Shown piece after piece: positions 1 to 7,032 of a stretch of DNA of 32,585 bases. A model generated the notes under the pieces. The model ran no database searches. It saw only the letters and a list, made by a program, of their open reading frames with translations, and was not told where the DNA came from. Numbering within the stretch: the stretch's first letter is position 1; each line of letters opens with the position of its first letter. Both the position numbers and the translations under genes were made by a program. Origin of the DNA: Alphaproteobacteria bacterium (GTDB lineage: Bacteria > Pseudomonadota > Alphaproteobacteria > GCA-2731375); contig JAPYPT010000020.1 of assembly GCA_029937535.1 (NCBI GenBank), positions 1 to 32,585 of the forward strand, written 5' to 3'.

Positions 1-1
1 G

Positions 2-277
2 GCACAGACCCATTGGCGCGAGAAACACGGTCCCATCGCCGCCCAAATCGACACCTTGCGCCGCTATGTGCAATGCCACGTCCGCCTGGGCGCCTACCGC
101 AAGGCCGCGCTGCCCGCCTTCGACGGCATCCCCATGGCCTGGTTCGATAACGTGGCGGATATGCGTCTATCAGCGAGCTCCGATGCCTATGCGCAAACCA
201 AGGCAGACGAAATCAACTTCCTCGAACCGGGCCGGATCGGCACGATTTTGACCGAGGAACACGTCATTATTGGATAG
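2..277 (+). CDS. EthD-like domain protein, C-terminal fragment (5' end outside window)
   Basis: The frame is open from base 2 to a TAG at 275-277, so this is the C-terminal 91 residues of a gene that starts before the window. The first residues read THWREKHGPIA, which resembles the conserved WxxxHxP signature of EthD/dimeric alpha-beta barrel proteins (ferredoxin-like fold, small-molecule degradation accessory proteins). A later segment, GIPMAWFDNVADM, also fits EthD proteins, which often carry a G-x-x-x-x-W/F pattern there. A catalytic role cannot be assigned from the fragment. It converges with the minus-strand regulator gene that follows 3 bases later. Confidence 0.6.
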   Translation, partial: AQTHWREKHGPIAAQIDTLRRYVQCHVRLGAYRKAALPAFDGIPMAWFDNVADMRLSASSDAYAQTKADEINFLEPGRIGTILTEEHVIIG

Positions 278-280
278 GCA

Positions 281-697
281 TTATGCGGCGGTGCCCACGC
301 CGTCGCCGGCAAATGTAGAGACCAGGTCAAACAGGCATTTTTGCTGGGCCGATGGCAGGGTCCGCAAGGCGCGGCAGAGGCGTTGTTCCCTGTCGCCGAG
401 GGATTGGCCAAGGATATCGCCGGTGGCTTGATCCGGCTGCCGAATATGGTCATCCAGGCCGTCAAAAAAATACGAAACCGGAACGTTCAAGGCCTGCGCC
501 AGGGCCCACAACCGGCCGGCGTTGATCCGGCTGGCGCCGGTTTCATATTTCTGGATTTGTTGATATGTCAGCTCAAGCGCCGCGCCAAGGTCGGACTGTG
601 TGTGGCCAAGCAGGTTGCGGCGCAAGCGCAAACGGGCGCCGACGAATTTATCCACGTCCCGTTGATCCCTATCAAGCCAAGTTGCCGGTGTCTCCAT
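281..697 (-). CDS. XRE-family helix-turn-helix transcriptional regulator
   Basis: This 138-residue protein carries a Cro/C1-type helix-turn-helix at about residues 18-72: RLRLRRNLLGHTQSDLG, then a recognition helix around LTYQQIQKYETGASRI, then LWALAQALNVPVSYFF. The order and spacing are those of the HTH_3 family. The C-terminal half (about 75-138) is helical and polar with no recognised domain, and may serve in dimerisation. The gene lies 62 bases downstream of a second XRE gene on the same strand, but it has a good promoter of its own and a palindrome over its start codon, so negative autoregulation is likely (inference). Proteins of this size and layout are common single regulators in Rhodospirillales. 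No phage genes are adjacent. Confidence 0.85.
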   Translation of the reverse strand: METPATWLDRDQRDVDKFVGARLRLRRNLLGHTQSDLGAALELTYQQIQKYETGASRINAGRLWALAQALNVPVSYFFDGLDDHIRQPDQATGDILGQSLGDREQRLCRALRTLPSAQQKCLFDLVSTFAGDGVGTAA

Positions 698-707
698 AAT
701 GGAGACA
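689..707. promoter_or_regulatory. Perfect palindrome (putative operator) over the start codon of the XRE regulator
   Basis: TGTCTCCAT-A-ATGGAGACA is a perfect 9-bp inverted repeat with a one-base centre. It covers the ATG of the regulator at 697-695 and directly abuts the candidate -10 box. The position is that expected for an autorepressor site. Binding by the adjacent HTH protein is inferred. Confidence 0.6.
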
Positions 708-736
708 TGTATAGATTTATTTTTAATTGATTACAA
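708..736 (-). promoter_or_regulatory. Sigma70-like promoter for the XRE regulator
   Basis: Read on the minus strand, TTGTAA (736-731) is followed by a 17-base A/T-rich spacer and TATACA (713-708). Transcription would start only about 3 bases before the ATG at 697, so the transcript would be nearly leaderless. The region is clearly more A/T-rich than its surroundings. Confidence 0.55.
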
Positions 737-759
737 CACGTTTTTGTATATGCCCGGTC

Positions 760-1485
760 TTAGGCTGCGGTCTCGGGCTGGATCACCATGGCGACTACAC
801 CCATGATTTCCGCCTGATCGTTGGCCTGGGCCTGGTAATCTGAAATTGAGGTATCGTCGGGACGTTCAAACCGGCCTTGGGCATCGCGCAGGCCGCTCCC
901 GGTATCCGGCGCGCGGCGGATCGTAACGGCGTTAGGCAGCTGACGGTTGGACGACCGGGTCAGCAGCACCAAATCGCCGGTAATGGTACGGTCCAGGTAA
1001 CCCAGTAGGATTTCCATGACCCCGCCATCGCCCATGCTGTTGGAAAAATGGCGGACAACAATGCGGTCGCCCTGTTTCATGACCGTTTGAAGCCTGTCTT
1101 GACGGCGGAGAATAACCAGGCTGCCCCGGGGGTAGATGCCATCGCAGCTGTCATCATGGACTTCGCAGGCGAAGCAGTCTTCCGGCCGGCTCAAGCCGCG
1201 GGAAGGCGAGAGTTGCTCGAGGGGCCGGGGCATATCGAACCCGGCCAGATCGGAGAAGGCGGCGGAAATATAATGGCTGACGGGCACGGAGGGCCCGCCC
1301 GCCGTCAGGAAATCCGCCGGCGCGGCGTCAAGCGCGGTTGCCAGGCGCGTCAACCACACATCGGTCAGGCGTTGGCTGCCGTTCTCCAGCTTATAAATTT
1401 TCGAACGGGACGCGCCAACCAGCCGCGCCAACTGGTCGACGGACAGCCCGCGCCTCTCCCGGATGGTGGTTAGGTGATTGGCCAT
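760..1485 (-). CDS. XRE regulator with LexA/S24-like C-terminal domain
   Basis: This 241-residue protein has an N-terminal helix-turn-helix at about residues 5-60 (LTTIRERRGLSVDQLA, then GASRSKIYKLENGSQRL). The C-terminal region is laid out like the S24/LexA domain of phage-type repressors: DDSCDGIYPRGSLVIL at about 111-126, then QGDRIVVRHF. The presumed nucleophile Ser113 is followed by Cys where LexA-type proteins have Met. No convincing catalytic Lys is visible in the later strand, where arginines stand instead. It may therefore sense through this domain without self-cleavage. It is the upstream gene of a pair of XRE regulators on this strand. No nearby prophage supports a phage origin. 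Confidence 0.78.
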   Translation of the reverse strand: MANHLTTIRERRGLSVDQLARLVGASRSKIYKLENGSQRLTDVWLTRLATALDAAPADFLTAGGPSVPVSHYISAAFSDLAGFDMPRPLEQLSPSRGLSRPEDCFACEVHDDSCDGIYPRGSLVILRRQDRLQTVMKQGDRIVVRHFSNSMGDGGVMEILLGYLDRTITGDLVLLTRSSNRQLPNAVTIRRAPDTGSGLRDAQGRFERPDDTSISDYQAQANDQAEIMGVVAMVIQPETAA

Positions 1486-1576
1486 GCTGGTATCTAGAAT
1501 AACCTTAGGCTGCTACCCGCGCACCAGGAAATTTGTACACCCTGGCAGCATAATTAATCGCCAAAGTGGAGACGGT

Positions 1577-2371
1577 TCAGCGGCCTTCGAAGTCCGGTTT
1601 GCGTTTTTCGGCAAAGGCGGCCAGGCCCTCGGTCCGGTCGTGGGAGGCCGCATGCTGGGCGTTCAGCGACAATTCGTAGCGCAGGGCGGCGTCCAGGGAT
1701 TGTTCCAGGCCATCGTCCACCATGCGTTTCATGCGGCGCAGGCCAAGGGGGCTGCGTGCCGCCAGGGTGGCGATCAAATCCTCCACCGCCGCCAGCAGAT
1801 CGCCATCGGCGGCGACCTGGTTGACCAGGCCCCATTCCAGCATCCGCCGGGCGGGCAGGAACTCGCCGGTATAGAGCAGTTGCTTGGCCCGCGTGGGGCC
1901 AATTTTGCGGGGTAGGCGCACGGAGCTGCCGCCGCCCGGAACCAGGCCGTAATTGGCGTGGGCATCGCCCAGTTTCGCGCTTTCCGCCGCCACCACCAGA
2001 TCACAGGCCAACAGCAGTTCAAGCCCGCCCGCCAGGGCCAAACCGTTGACCGCCGCGATGACCGGGCAGGGAAAGCCCTCGATGCGGAGCAACAACCGGC
2101 GCAGGCCGTCTAGAAACTGGCTATTGATAGTGGCCGCGTCGGCGCCCGCCATGCGTTCCTTGGCGGCCTTCAGATCGGCGCCCGCGCAAAACGCCCGGCC
2201 ATTGCCGGTGATGGCGACAGCGCATAATTGCCGCCGCCCCTCAATGCCGTCCAGGGCCTCATTCAGATCGTCGATCATGGCCGGCGAGATAGAGTTCAAG
2301 GCATCCGGCCGGTTCAAGGTGATGATCACGGAGCGCTCGCGGTCGTCAACGATGATGGTCTGGTAGGACAT
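1577..2371 (-). CDS. Enoyl-CoA hydratase/isomerase family (crotonase fold) protein
   Basis: This protein has 264 residues from the ATG at 2371, which is preceded by AGGAG at a 7-base spacing. An in-frame upstream ATG at 2416 lacks such a site. Crotonase features are TLNRPDALNS (19-27), the oxyanion-hole segment FCAGADLK (61-68), NGLALAGGLELLLACD (109-124) and GLVPGGGSSVRLPRKIG (142-158). The first catalytic Glu of hydratases is present (Glu118). The second, which normally sits in a P-E pair before the GxxPG loop, is His138 (codon at 1960-1958). Classical syn-hydration may therefore not be its reaction; isomerase, dehalogenase or thioesterase activity on an acyl-CoA is possible. It is divergent from the amidohydrolase gene. 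Confidence 0.88.
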   Translation of the reverse strand: MSYQTIIVDDRERSVIITLNRPDALNSISPAMIDDLNEALDGIEGRRQLCAVAITGNGRAFCAGADLKAAKERMAGADAATINSQFLDGLRRLLLRIEGFPCPVIAAVNGLALAGGLELLLACDLVVAAESAKLGDAHANYGLVPGGGSSVRLPRKIGPTRAKQLLYTGEFLPARRMLEWGLVNQVAADGDLLAAVEDLIATLAARSPLGLRRMKRMVDDGLEQSLDAALRYELSLNAQHAASHDRTEGLAAFAEKRKPDFEGR

Positions 2372-2426
2372 TCCGTGGCTCCTGTGTTTCCCGAGCCTAA
2401 TTATCCCACGTCCCAATCCGCGGCGC

Positions 2427-2468
2427 GAGAGTGAATGACCCCGAGAGAATGACCACGAGAGAATGCTC
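2427..2468. repeat. Three short direct repeats in the divergent intergenic region
   Basis: CGAGAGTGAATGACC at 2427, CGAGAGAATGACC at 2443 and CGAGAGAATGCT at 2457 form three near-identical direct units spaced 16 and 14 bases apart. They lie between the divergent crotonase and amidohydrolase genes. This could be a multi-site regulator target or a small slippage tract. The remainder of the 2372-2527 gap holds no gene that I can see. Confidence 0.5.
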
Positions 2469-2527
2469 TTCCCCCCGGCCCCGGCCTCCGCTACCGTTGG
2501 CTAGGACATAATGGGGAAGGCAGGGCA

Positions 2528-3787
2528 ATGGCGATGCAGAACATGGCGATCAACAGTGACCGGTTGTGGTCCACTTTGATGGAGATGGCGCAAATTGGCG
2601 CGACGGAAAAAGGCGGGGTGAACCGTCAGGCCTTGACGGAGCTGGACGGCCAGGGCCGGGACCTCTTCGTGCGCTGGTGCGAGGAAGCGGGCTGCAGCGT
2701 CAGGGTCGATGCGGTGGGCAATATCTATGCCCGACGCCCCGGCAAGGACGATACCCTGGCCCCGGTCATGACGGGCAGTCATCTCGACACCCAGCCCACG
2801 GGGGGTAAGTGGGATGGCGTCTTCGGCGTGCTTTCGGGCCTGGAGGTGATCCGCACCCTGAACGATTTGAACTATCAGACGGAACGTCCCGTCGAGGTCA
2901 CGGTCTGGACCAACGAGGAAGGCTGCCGTTTCGCCCCCGCCATGATGGGCTCGGGCGTGGCCATTGGAAAGTTCGATCTGGACGAGATTTACAGCCTGAC
3001 CGATAGCGACGGCAAGACCTTCCGCGAAGAACTGGAGGCGATTGGTTATTTGGGGACGGATGCGGCAACGGTGGGCGAGGTGGCGGCTTTTTTCGAAGTG
3101 CACATCGAACAGGGCCCCATTCTGGAAAATGAAGATAAAACCATCGGTATCGTCCAGGGCGCCCAGGGCCAGCGCTGGTTCGACGTCACCTTGACCGGGC
3201 AGGAGGCCCATGCCGGTCCCACGCCCATGAAGACCCGGCGTGACGCCCTGGTCGGCGCGGCGGAACTGGTGGCGGCGGTCAACCGCATTGGGCTGGAGTT
3301 CCAGCCCGGCGCCTGCGCCACGGTGGGGCAATTCAATGTCAGCCCCAATTCCCGAAATACCATTCCGGGCCATGTCGCCTTCAGCGTTGATTTCCGCCAC
3401 CCCGACGATGACCGCCTATCGGCCATGAAGGCGGCGTTCGAGCAGGCCTGCGAGGCTGCCGCAGGCGCCCGTGGCCTGGAATTGGATTGCCGGGAAATCT
3501 GGTATCAGCCGCCGATTGTCTTCAACGCCGATTGTGTGGCGGCGGTGAAGGGCGGCGCGGAAGCCACCGGTCTCGCGGCCATGGAAATCGTCTCGGGCGC
3601 CGGCCATGACGCCTGCCATATCTCCACCCTGGCCCCCACCGGCATGATCTTCGTGCCCTGCAAGGACGGCATCAGCCATAACGAGGTGGAAAGCGCCACC
3701 CAGGACCACTGCGCCGCCGGCTGCAACGTGTTGTTGCACGCCATGGTCGATCGGGCCAATTCATCTGCCAATGCAACGGAAGGATAG
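2528..3787 (+). CDS. M20-family Zn-dependent amidohydrolase (N-carbamoyl-L-amino-acid hydrolase / allantoate amidohydrolase type)
   Basis: This 419-residue protein has the usual length for hydantoinase/carbamoylase-type M20 enzymes. These hydrolyse N-carbamoyl amino acids, ureidoglycine-type compounds or allantoate to release CO2 and ammonia. Bimetal-site residues are visible: His85 in GSHLDTQPTGGKWDG with the bridging Asp96, the Glu pair in WTNEEGCRFAP (130-131), His192 in VHIEQGP, and a C-terminal His in GAGHDACH. The dimerisation (lid) domain lies between about residues 215 and 330. The substrate cannot be read from the sequence. The start at 2528 has a GGAAGG-like site upstream, but ATGs at 2534 and 2543 are also possible. 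The next gene begins 6 bases after the stop, so they are probably co-transcribed. Confidence 0.9.
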   Translation: MAMQNMAINSDRLWSTLMEMAQIGATEKGGVNRQALTELDGQGRDLFVRWCEEAGCSVRVDAVGNIYARRPGKDDTLAPVMTGSHLDTQPTGGKWDGVFGVLSGLEVIRTLNDLNYQTERPVEVTVWTNEEGCRFAPAMMGSGVAIGKFDLDEIYSLTDSDGKTFREELEAIGYLGTDAATVGEVAAFFEVHIEQGPILENEDKTIGIVQGAQGQRWFDVTLTGQEAHAGPTPMKTRRDALVGAAELVAAVNRIGLEFQPGACATVGQFNVSPNSRNTIPGHVAFSVDFRHPDDDRLSAMKAAFEQACEAAAGARGLELDCREIWYQPPIVFNADCVAAVKGGAEATGLAAMEIVSGAGHDACHISTLAPTGMIFVPCKDGISHNEVESATQDHCAAGCNVLLHAMVDRANSSANATEG

Positions 3788-3793
3788 GATGTC

Positions 3794-4078
3794 ATGGATT
3801 TAAAAGCCTTCAAGTCATCGTTGAGCAAGGATGCGCCGCCCGCGGGTCTTGGCACGGCCGTCCAGGCGTTGTGGCGGGTCGCCAATGATGAATGGGACGA
3901 GGCCCACAAGCTGGCCCAGGAGCAAGCCGATGCGGAAGGCGCCTGGGTGCACGCTCATCTGCACCGCGTCGAAGGGGATCTGCGGAACGCCGGCCACTGG
4001 TACGGCCGGGCAGGCAAGCCGGAAGCCACGACTGCCCTGGATGCCGAATGGGACGAAATTGCCACGGCGCTGCTGTAA
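3794..4078 (+). CDS. Small conserved hypothetical protein
   Basis: This is a 94-residue soluble, acidic, Trp-rich protein with no recognised domain. Ala-rich helices alternate with conserved-looking motifs: ALWRVANDEWDEAHKLAQ (25-42), GAWVHAHLHRVEGDLRNAGHWYGRAGK (49-75) and DAEWDEIATALL at the C-terminus. The helix-loop-helix pattern suggests a short TPR/SEL1-like helical repeat fold (inference). It starts 6 bases after the amidohydrolase stop, with AGGAT upstream, so it is probably translated from the same mRNA. Similar small proteins occur as hypotheticals in other alphaproteobacteria to my recollection; no function is known to me. Confidence 0.7.
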   Translation: MDLKAFKSSLSKDAPPAGLGTAVQALWRVANDEWDEAHKLAQEQADAEGAWVHAHLHRVEGDLRNAGHWYGRAGKPEATTALDAEWDEIATALL

Positions 4079-4093
4079 TTCCGGGTTTGGCGA

Positions 4094-4819
4094 ATGCCGC
4101 AAAAGACCCCTGGTGAACGCGCTGCCGCATTAATCGGACGCGCGGCGGAGGCGCAACGGCGGGCAACGCGCAAGGCTTTGTCCGGCGGTCGGTCGGTGGC
4201 CCGTTTGCTGGCCATGACCAGGGCCGCCCTGGCGCGGGTTGAGCGTACAATCGAGCGGGTCAACAAGATGATGCCGCCCGCCAGAGCCATCGCCTGTGGT
4301 CCCCAATGCCCATTTTGCTGCCACATCCGTTTGACGGCCAGCCCGCCGGAGGTTTTGTTGATTGCCGATCATTTGCGGGGGAGCCTGGGGAATGAGGCAT
4401 TGGCGAAGACCAAACTGCGGGTCGCCAATATGGATCATCTGACCCGGGGCCATGACGAGGCCCGGCGTGAGGCCATGCGGCTGCCCTGTGCCATGCTGGT
4501 GGATCGGAGCTGCGCCATCCATTCCGTGCGCCCGGTCAGTTGCCGGGCCGTCGCCTCGGTCGATGTCGCCGCCTGCGAACGGGCCTATGCCTCCCGCATG
4601 GCCGAACCGGTGCCCCAGGTGCGCCTGCAAGGCACCGCCGCCGACGGCATTGGATACGGCCTGATCGCCGGTTTGAGGGAAAGCGGGTTTGGTTTGGAAA
4701 ACCTTGAATTCAACGCCGGGCTTCACATCGCGCTGCAAAATGAAGATACGGCTCAATGCTGGCTGGACGGCGAACCGGTGTTTGCCCCGGCTACGGAAAT
4801 CGCGGAAAAGTCCGGCTGA
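4094..4819 (+). CDS. YkgJ/UPF0153-like cysteine-cluster protein
   Basis: This 241-residue protein has eight cysteines arranged as in the YkgJ family of putative Zn- or Fe-S-binding proteins: CGPQCPFCC (68-76), PCAMLVDRSCAIHSVRPVSCR (Cys132, 140, 150) and Cys161. The family's typical sequence C-x(3)-C-x(2)-C with a later C-x(2)-Y/H-x-x-RP-x-x-CR is recognisable here as CAIHSVRPVSCR. The N-terminal 60 residues are basic and helical (Arg/Ala-rich). The biochemical role of the family is not established. The gene starts 15 bases after the small protein gene and converges with the next gene, leaving only 8 bases between stops. Confidence 0.83.
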   Translation: MPQKTPGERAAALIGRAAEAQRRATRKALSGGRSVARLLAMTRAALARVERTIERVNKMMPPARAIACGPQCPFCCHIRLTASPPEVLLIADHLRGSLGNEALAKTKLRVANMDHLTRGHDEARREAMRLPCAMLVDRSCAIHSVRPVSCRAVASVDVAACERAYASRMAEPVPQVRLQGTAADGIGYGLIAGLRESGFGLENLEFNAGLHIALQNEDTAQCWLDGEPVFAPATEIAEKSG

Positions 4820-4827
4820 TGGTTGCT

Positions 4828-5394
4828 TTAATCCGCCAGCAGGTTGTCGATTTCGCTTTGGTCCAGGTTGGGCGTGTCGCCATGAATTATGGCGGCGGCG
4901 ACATCGATCAGACGTTGCAACAGCCGGGTCGCCGTGGCGGCGGCAACAGCCAGTTCTTCCGGACGGCCGCCGTCTATGGCCGCCTCGATAATTTCAATAT
5001 TTTTCAACACCACCTTGTTCATGCGTTCGATGGTTTCATCGAATGGCTCGCGGAACACCGCCGGGGCGTTCTCATAGGCTTCGATGGTCAAGTCGCTATC
5101 GGATAGGCCACTGTCGGCAAAATGCTGGGTATAACTTTTCGGTTGCCAGATTTTGGCTTCATCCAGGATATCCGGCATATCAGGTATCATATCAAGAAGC
5201 ATCACTATCTCGTTGAAATGATTTAGATAATCTGTTGCTAAGAATGTGTCTATATTGATGTTGGCGCCGGCGACGCGTGACTTCAATTGGTCCGCTGGAT
5301 CGGAGTTTTTTACCTCTTCCGATGCTGTTTCGTGGCTCATCATGATCATCCGCCGCGTCCCGTCTTCACCCCGATGCAGCAAGTTTCGCGTCAT
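4828..5394 (-). CDS. Hypothetical protein with FliM-like C-terminal peptide
   Basis: This protein has up to 188 residues. It is acidic and predicted helical, with no recognised globular domain. Its most telling feature is the last 12 residues (177-188), LDQSEIDNLLAD. These closely match the N-terminal CheY-P-binding peptide of the flagellar switch protein FliM (consensus LSQxEIDALL), here at the opposite terminus. The middle (about 125-165, ERMNKVVLKNIEIIEAA and AVAAATATRLLQRLIDVAAAIIHG) forms amphipathic helices. The start is uncertain: ATGs at residues 1, 16, 18 and 19 are all in frame and none has a strong ribosome site, though the MSHE start at 5340 is plausible. It converges with the YkgJ-like gene. 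Confidence 0.65.
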   Translation of the reverse strand: MTRNLLHRGEDGTRRMIMMSHETASEEVKNSDPADQLKSRVAGANINIDTFLATDYLNHFNEIVMLLDMIPDMPDILDEAKIWQPKSYTQHFADSGLSDSDLTIEAYENAPAVFREPFDETIERMNKVVLKNIEIIEAAIDGGRPEELAVAAATATRLLQRLIDVAAAIIHGDTPNLDQSEIDNLLAD

Positions 5395-5446
5395 CGATAT
5401 CCGCGATCATGGTGACGCCAATTGGTTAATATTAGCTTTCCCAACT

Positions 5447-6973
5447 TCAATGTGCGCCGCCCGGCGCTGGCTTCCGAATGAGCAGGATCAGCGGCAGGAC
5501 CGCGACAGAGGCGATGGCGGAGAGAAAAAAGACGTCCAAATAGCCAATCATCGCCGCTTGCCGGGCGATCTCATTTTGCACCAAGACCAGGCCGCTGTTG
5601 CCGGCGCTCGGCGTCCAGGCCCCGCCAATGGACCATAAAGCCTTGTTGTAAGGGTTGATGAATTCACTCAAACCCGCTTGTGTCGTCCCGCTCATGCGCA
5701 CCAGAACGGCCAGTGCGATGGCCAGTCCCATGGCGCTGCCCAGACTGCGGATCAGATTCCAAATCGACGAGGCCTCGGTGCGATGGCGTGCGTCCAACGT
5801 GGAAAACGTCAACATGCCCAATGGCGCGATGACAAAGCCCGCGCCCATGCCCTGTACCCAGCCAGTCCAGGAAACCTGCCAGTCGCTGACCTGCAGGTTC
5901 CAGCCCGACATAGCGAGGCTAGAGATGCCGAGCAGAATGAAACCCGTGGTGACCCAGATCCGGGCATCGACCTTGTCGCCGAAGCGGCCGAACAGCATCA
6001 TGGAGAACATCATGCCAAGGCCGCGCGGCGCCATGAGAACCCCGATGGTGGTGATGGGATAGCCCTGCAAGCCCTGCAAAAACGGTGGCAGCATGACCAG
6101 GGGCGCCAAGCTCAAAAATCCGTAAAGAAAGACAAATACAACGCCAAGGGCATAGTTCCGGTCGCGGAAAAGCCGCAGGTTGACCATGGGGTGCTTGGCG
6201 GTCAGGCCTTGCACCGCGAAGACGTATAGACCAATCAAGACTAGACCGAATTCCAACATGATTTCGCCGGATTCAAACCAATCCAGCCGCTCGCCCCGGT
6301 CCAGCATGGTCTGCAAGGCGCCGACGCCAATGGCCAGAGCGAAAAACCCCAGCCAATCAAACCCTCTTGGCGTCGTGCTCCGTGGTGTTTTGAGCAGGAA
6401 TACCAGGCCGCCCAAAAGGGCGAATATGCCCAACGGGACGTTGATGTAATAGACCCAGCGCCAGGAGTATTCATGGGTCAGATAGCCGCCCAGGGAGGGC
6501 CCGATAACAGGCGCCGTCATGATGCCGATACCCCACATGGCCATGGCCTTGGCGTGTTGAGAGGGGGGGTAATTGTCCAGCAGAATGGATTGTGACAGCG
6601 GTATCAGAAAGGCGCCGAAGCTTCCCTGGGCCAGCCGGTAGGCGATCTCGGCCGGTAGGGACTGGGCGCTGCCGCAGAGCGCCGAGAATATCGTGAAACC
6701 GCTGATGGCGACGATAAATAGCTGTTTGCGGCCAATACGCTCGGCCAGCCAGGCGGTGGTCGGCAGGGCGATGGCGCTGATCACGATGTATGAGGTCAAG
6801 ACCCACGAAATCTGGTCCTGGGTAGCTGAAAACGTTCCCTGCATGTGGGGCAGCGCCACCGCCGCGATGGTCCAATCCAGGGCATACATGGAGGACGCCA
6901 GCATCACCGTTATGGTGATGGCCAGCCGCTTGGTCCGGTCCATGCTCTGTGTTGCTGAATTGGCGGGCTTCAT
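5447..6973 (-). CDS. DHA2-family MFS drug exporter (EmrB/QacA type, 14 TM)
   Basis: This 508-residue inner-membrane protein has about 14 hydrophobic segments. It carries MFS/DHA2 signatures: LDWTIAAVALPHM (32-44, the D-x-T motif of TM1), LAERIGRKQLF (motif A loop after TM2), GIGIMTAPVIGPSLGGYLT (motif C, antiporter signature) and WRWVYYINVPLGI. Proton-driven drug or metabolite efflux is the family role. No HlyD/EmrA adaptor gene is next to it, so it either works alone or its partner lies elsewhere. Met11 is a possible alternative start; neither site has a clear Shine-Dalgarno. The gene is divergent from the next gene. Confidence 0.92.
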   Translation of the reverse strand: MKPANSATQSMDRTKRLAITITVMLASSMYALDWTIAAVALPHMQGTFSATQDQISWVLTSYIVISAIALPTTAWLAERIGRKQLFIVAISGFTIFSALCGSAQSLPAEIAYRLAQGSFGAFLIPLSQSILLDNYPPSQHAKAMAMWGIGIMTAPVIGPSLGGYLTHEYSWRWVYYINVPLGIFALLGGLVFLLKTPRSTTPRGFDWLGFFALAIGVGALQTMLDRGERLDWFESGEIMLEFGLVLIGLYVFAVQGLTAKHPMVNLRLFRDRNYALGVVFVFLYGFLSLAPLVMLPPFLQGLQGYPITTIGVLMAPRGLGMMFSMMLFGRFGDKVDARIWVTTGFILLGISSLAMSGWNLQVSDWQVSWTGWVQGMGAGFVIAPLGMLTFSTLDARHRTEASSIWNLIRSLGSAMGLAIALAVLVRMSGTTQAGLSEFINPYNKALWSIGGAWTPSAGNSGLVLVQNEIARQAAMIGYLDVFFLSAIASVAVLPLILLIRKPAPGGAH

Positions 6974-7032
6974 GTCATATCAAGCTGGCGTTCGAGGACA
7001 TTCCTGGGCGTCGTATTTTTACGGGGAGTGTT

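Noticed and set aside
281-1485. XRE pair as a prophage remnant
   Set aside because: No integrase, structural, lysis or replication genes lie nearby, and the protein types are common as chromosomal regulators.
2501-3400. Minus-strand open frame of about 300 codons opposite the amidohydrolase
   Set aside because: Antisense shadow. The plus-strand protein contains all M20 metal ligands.
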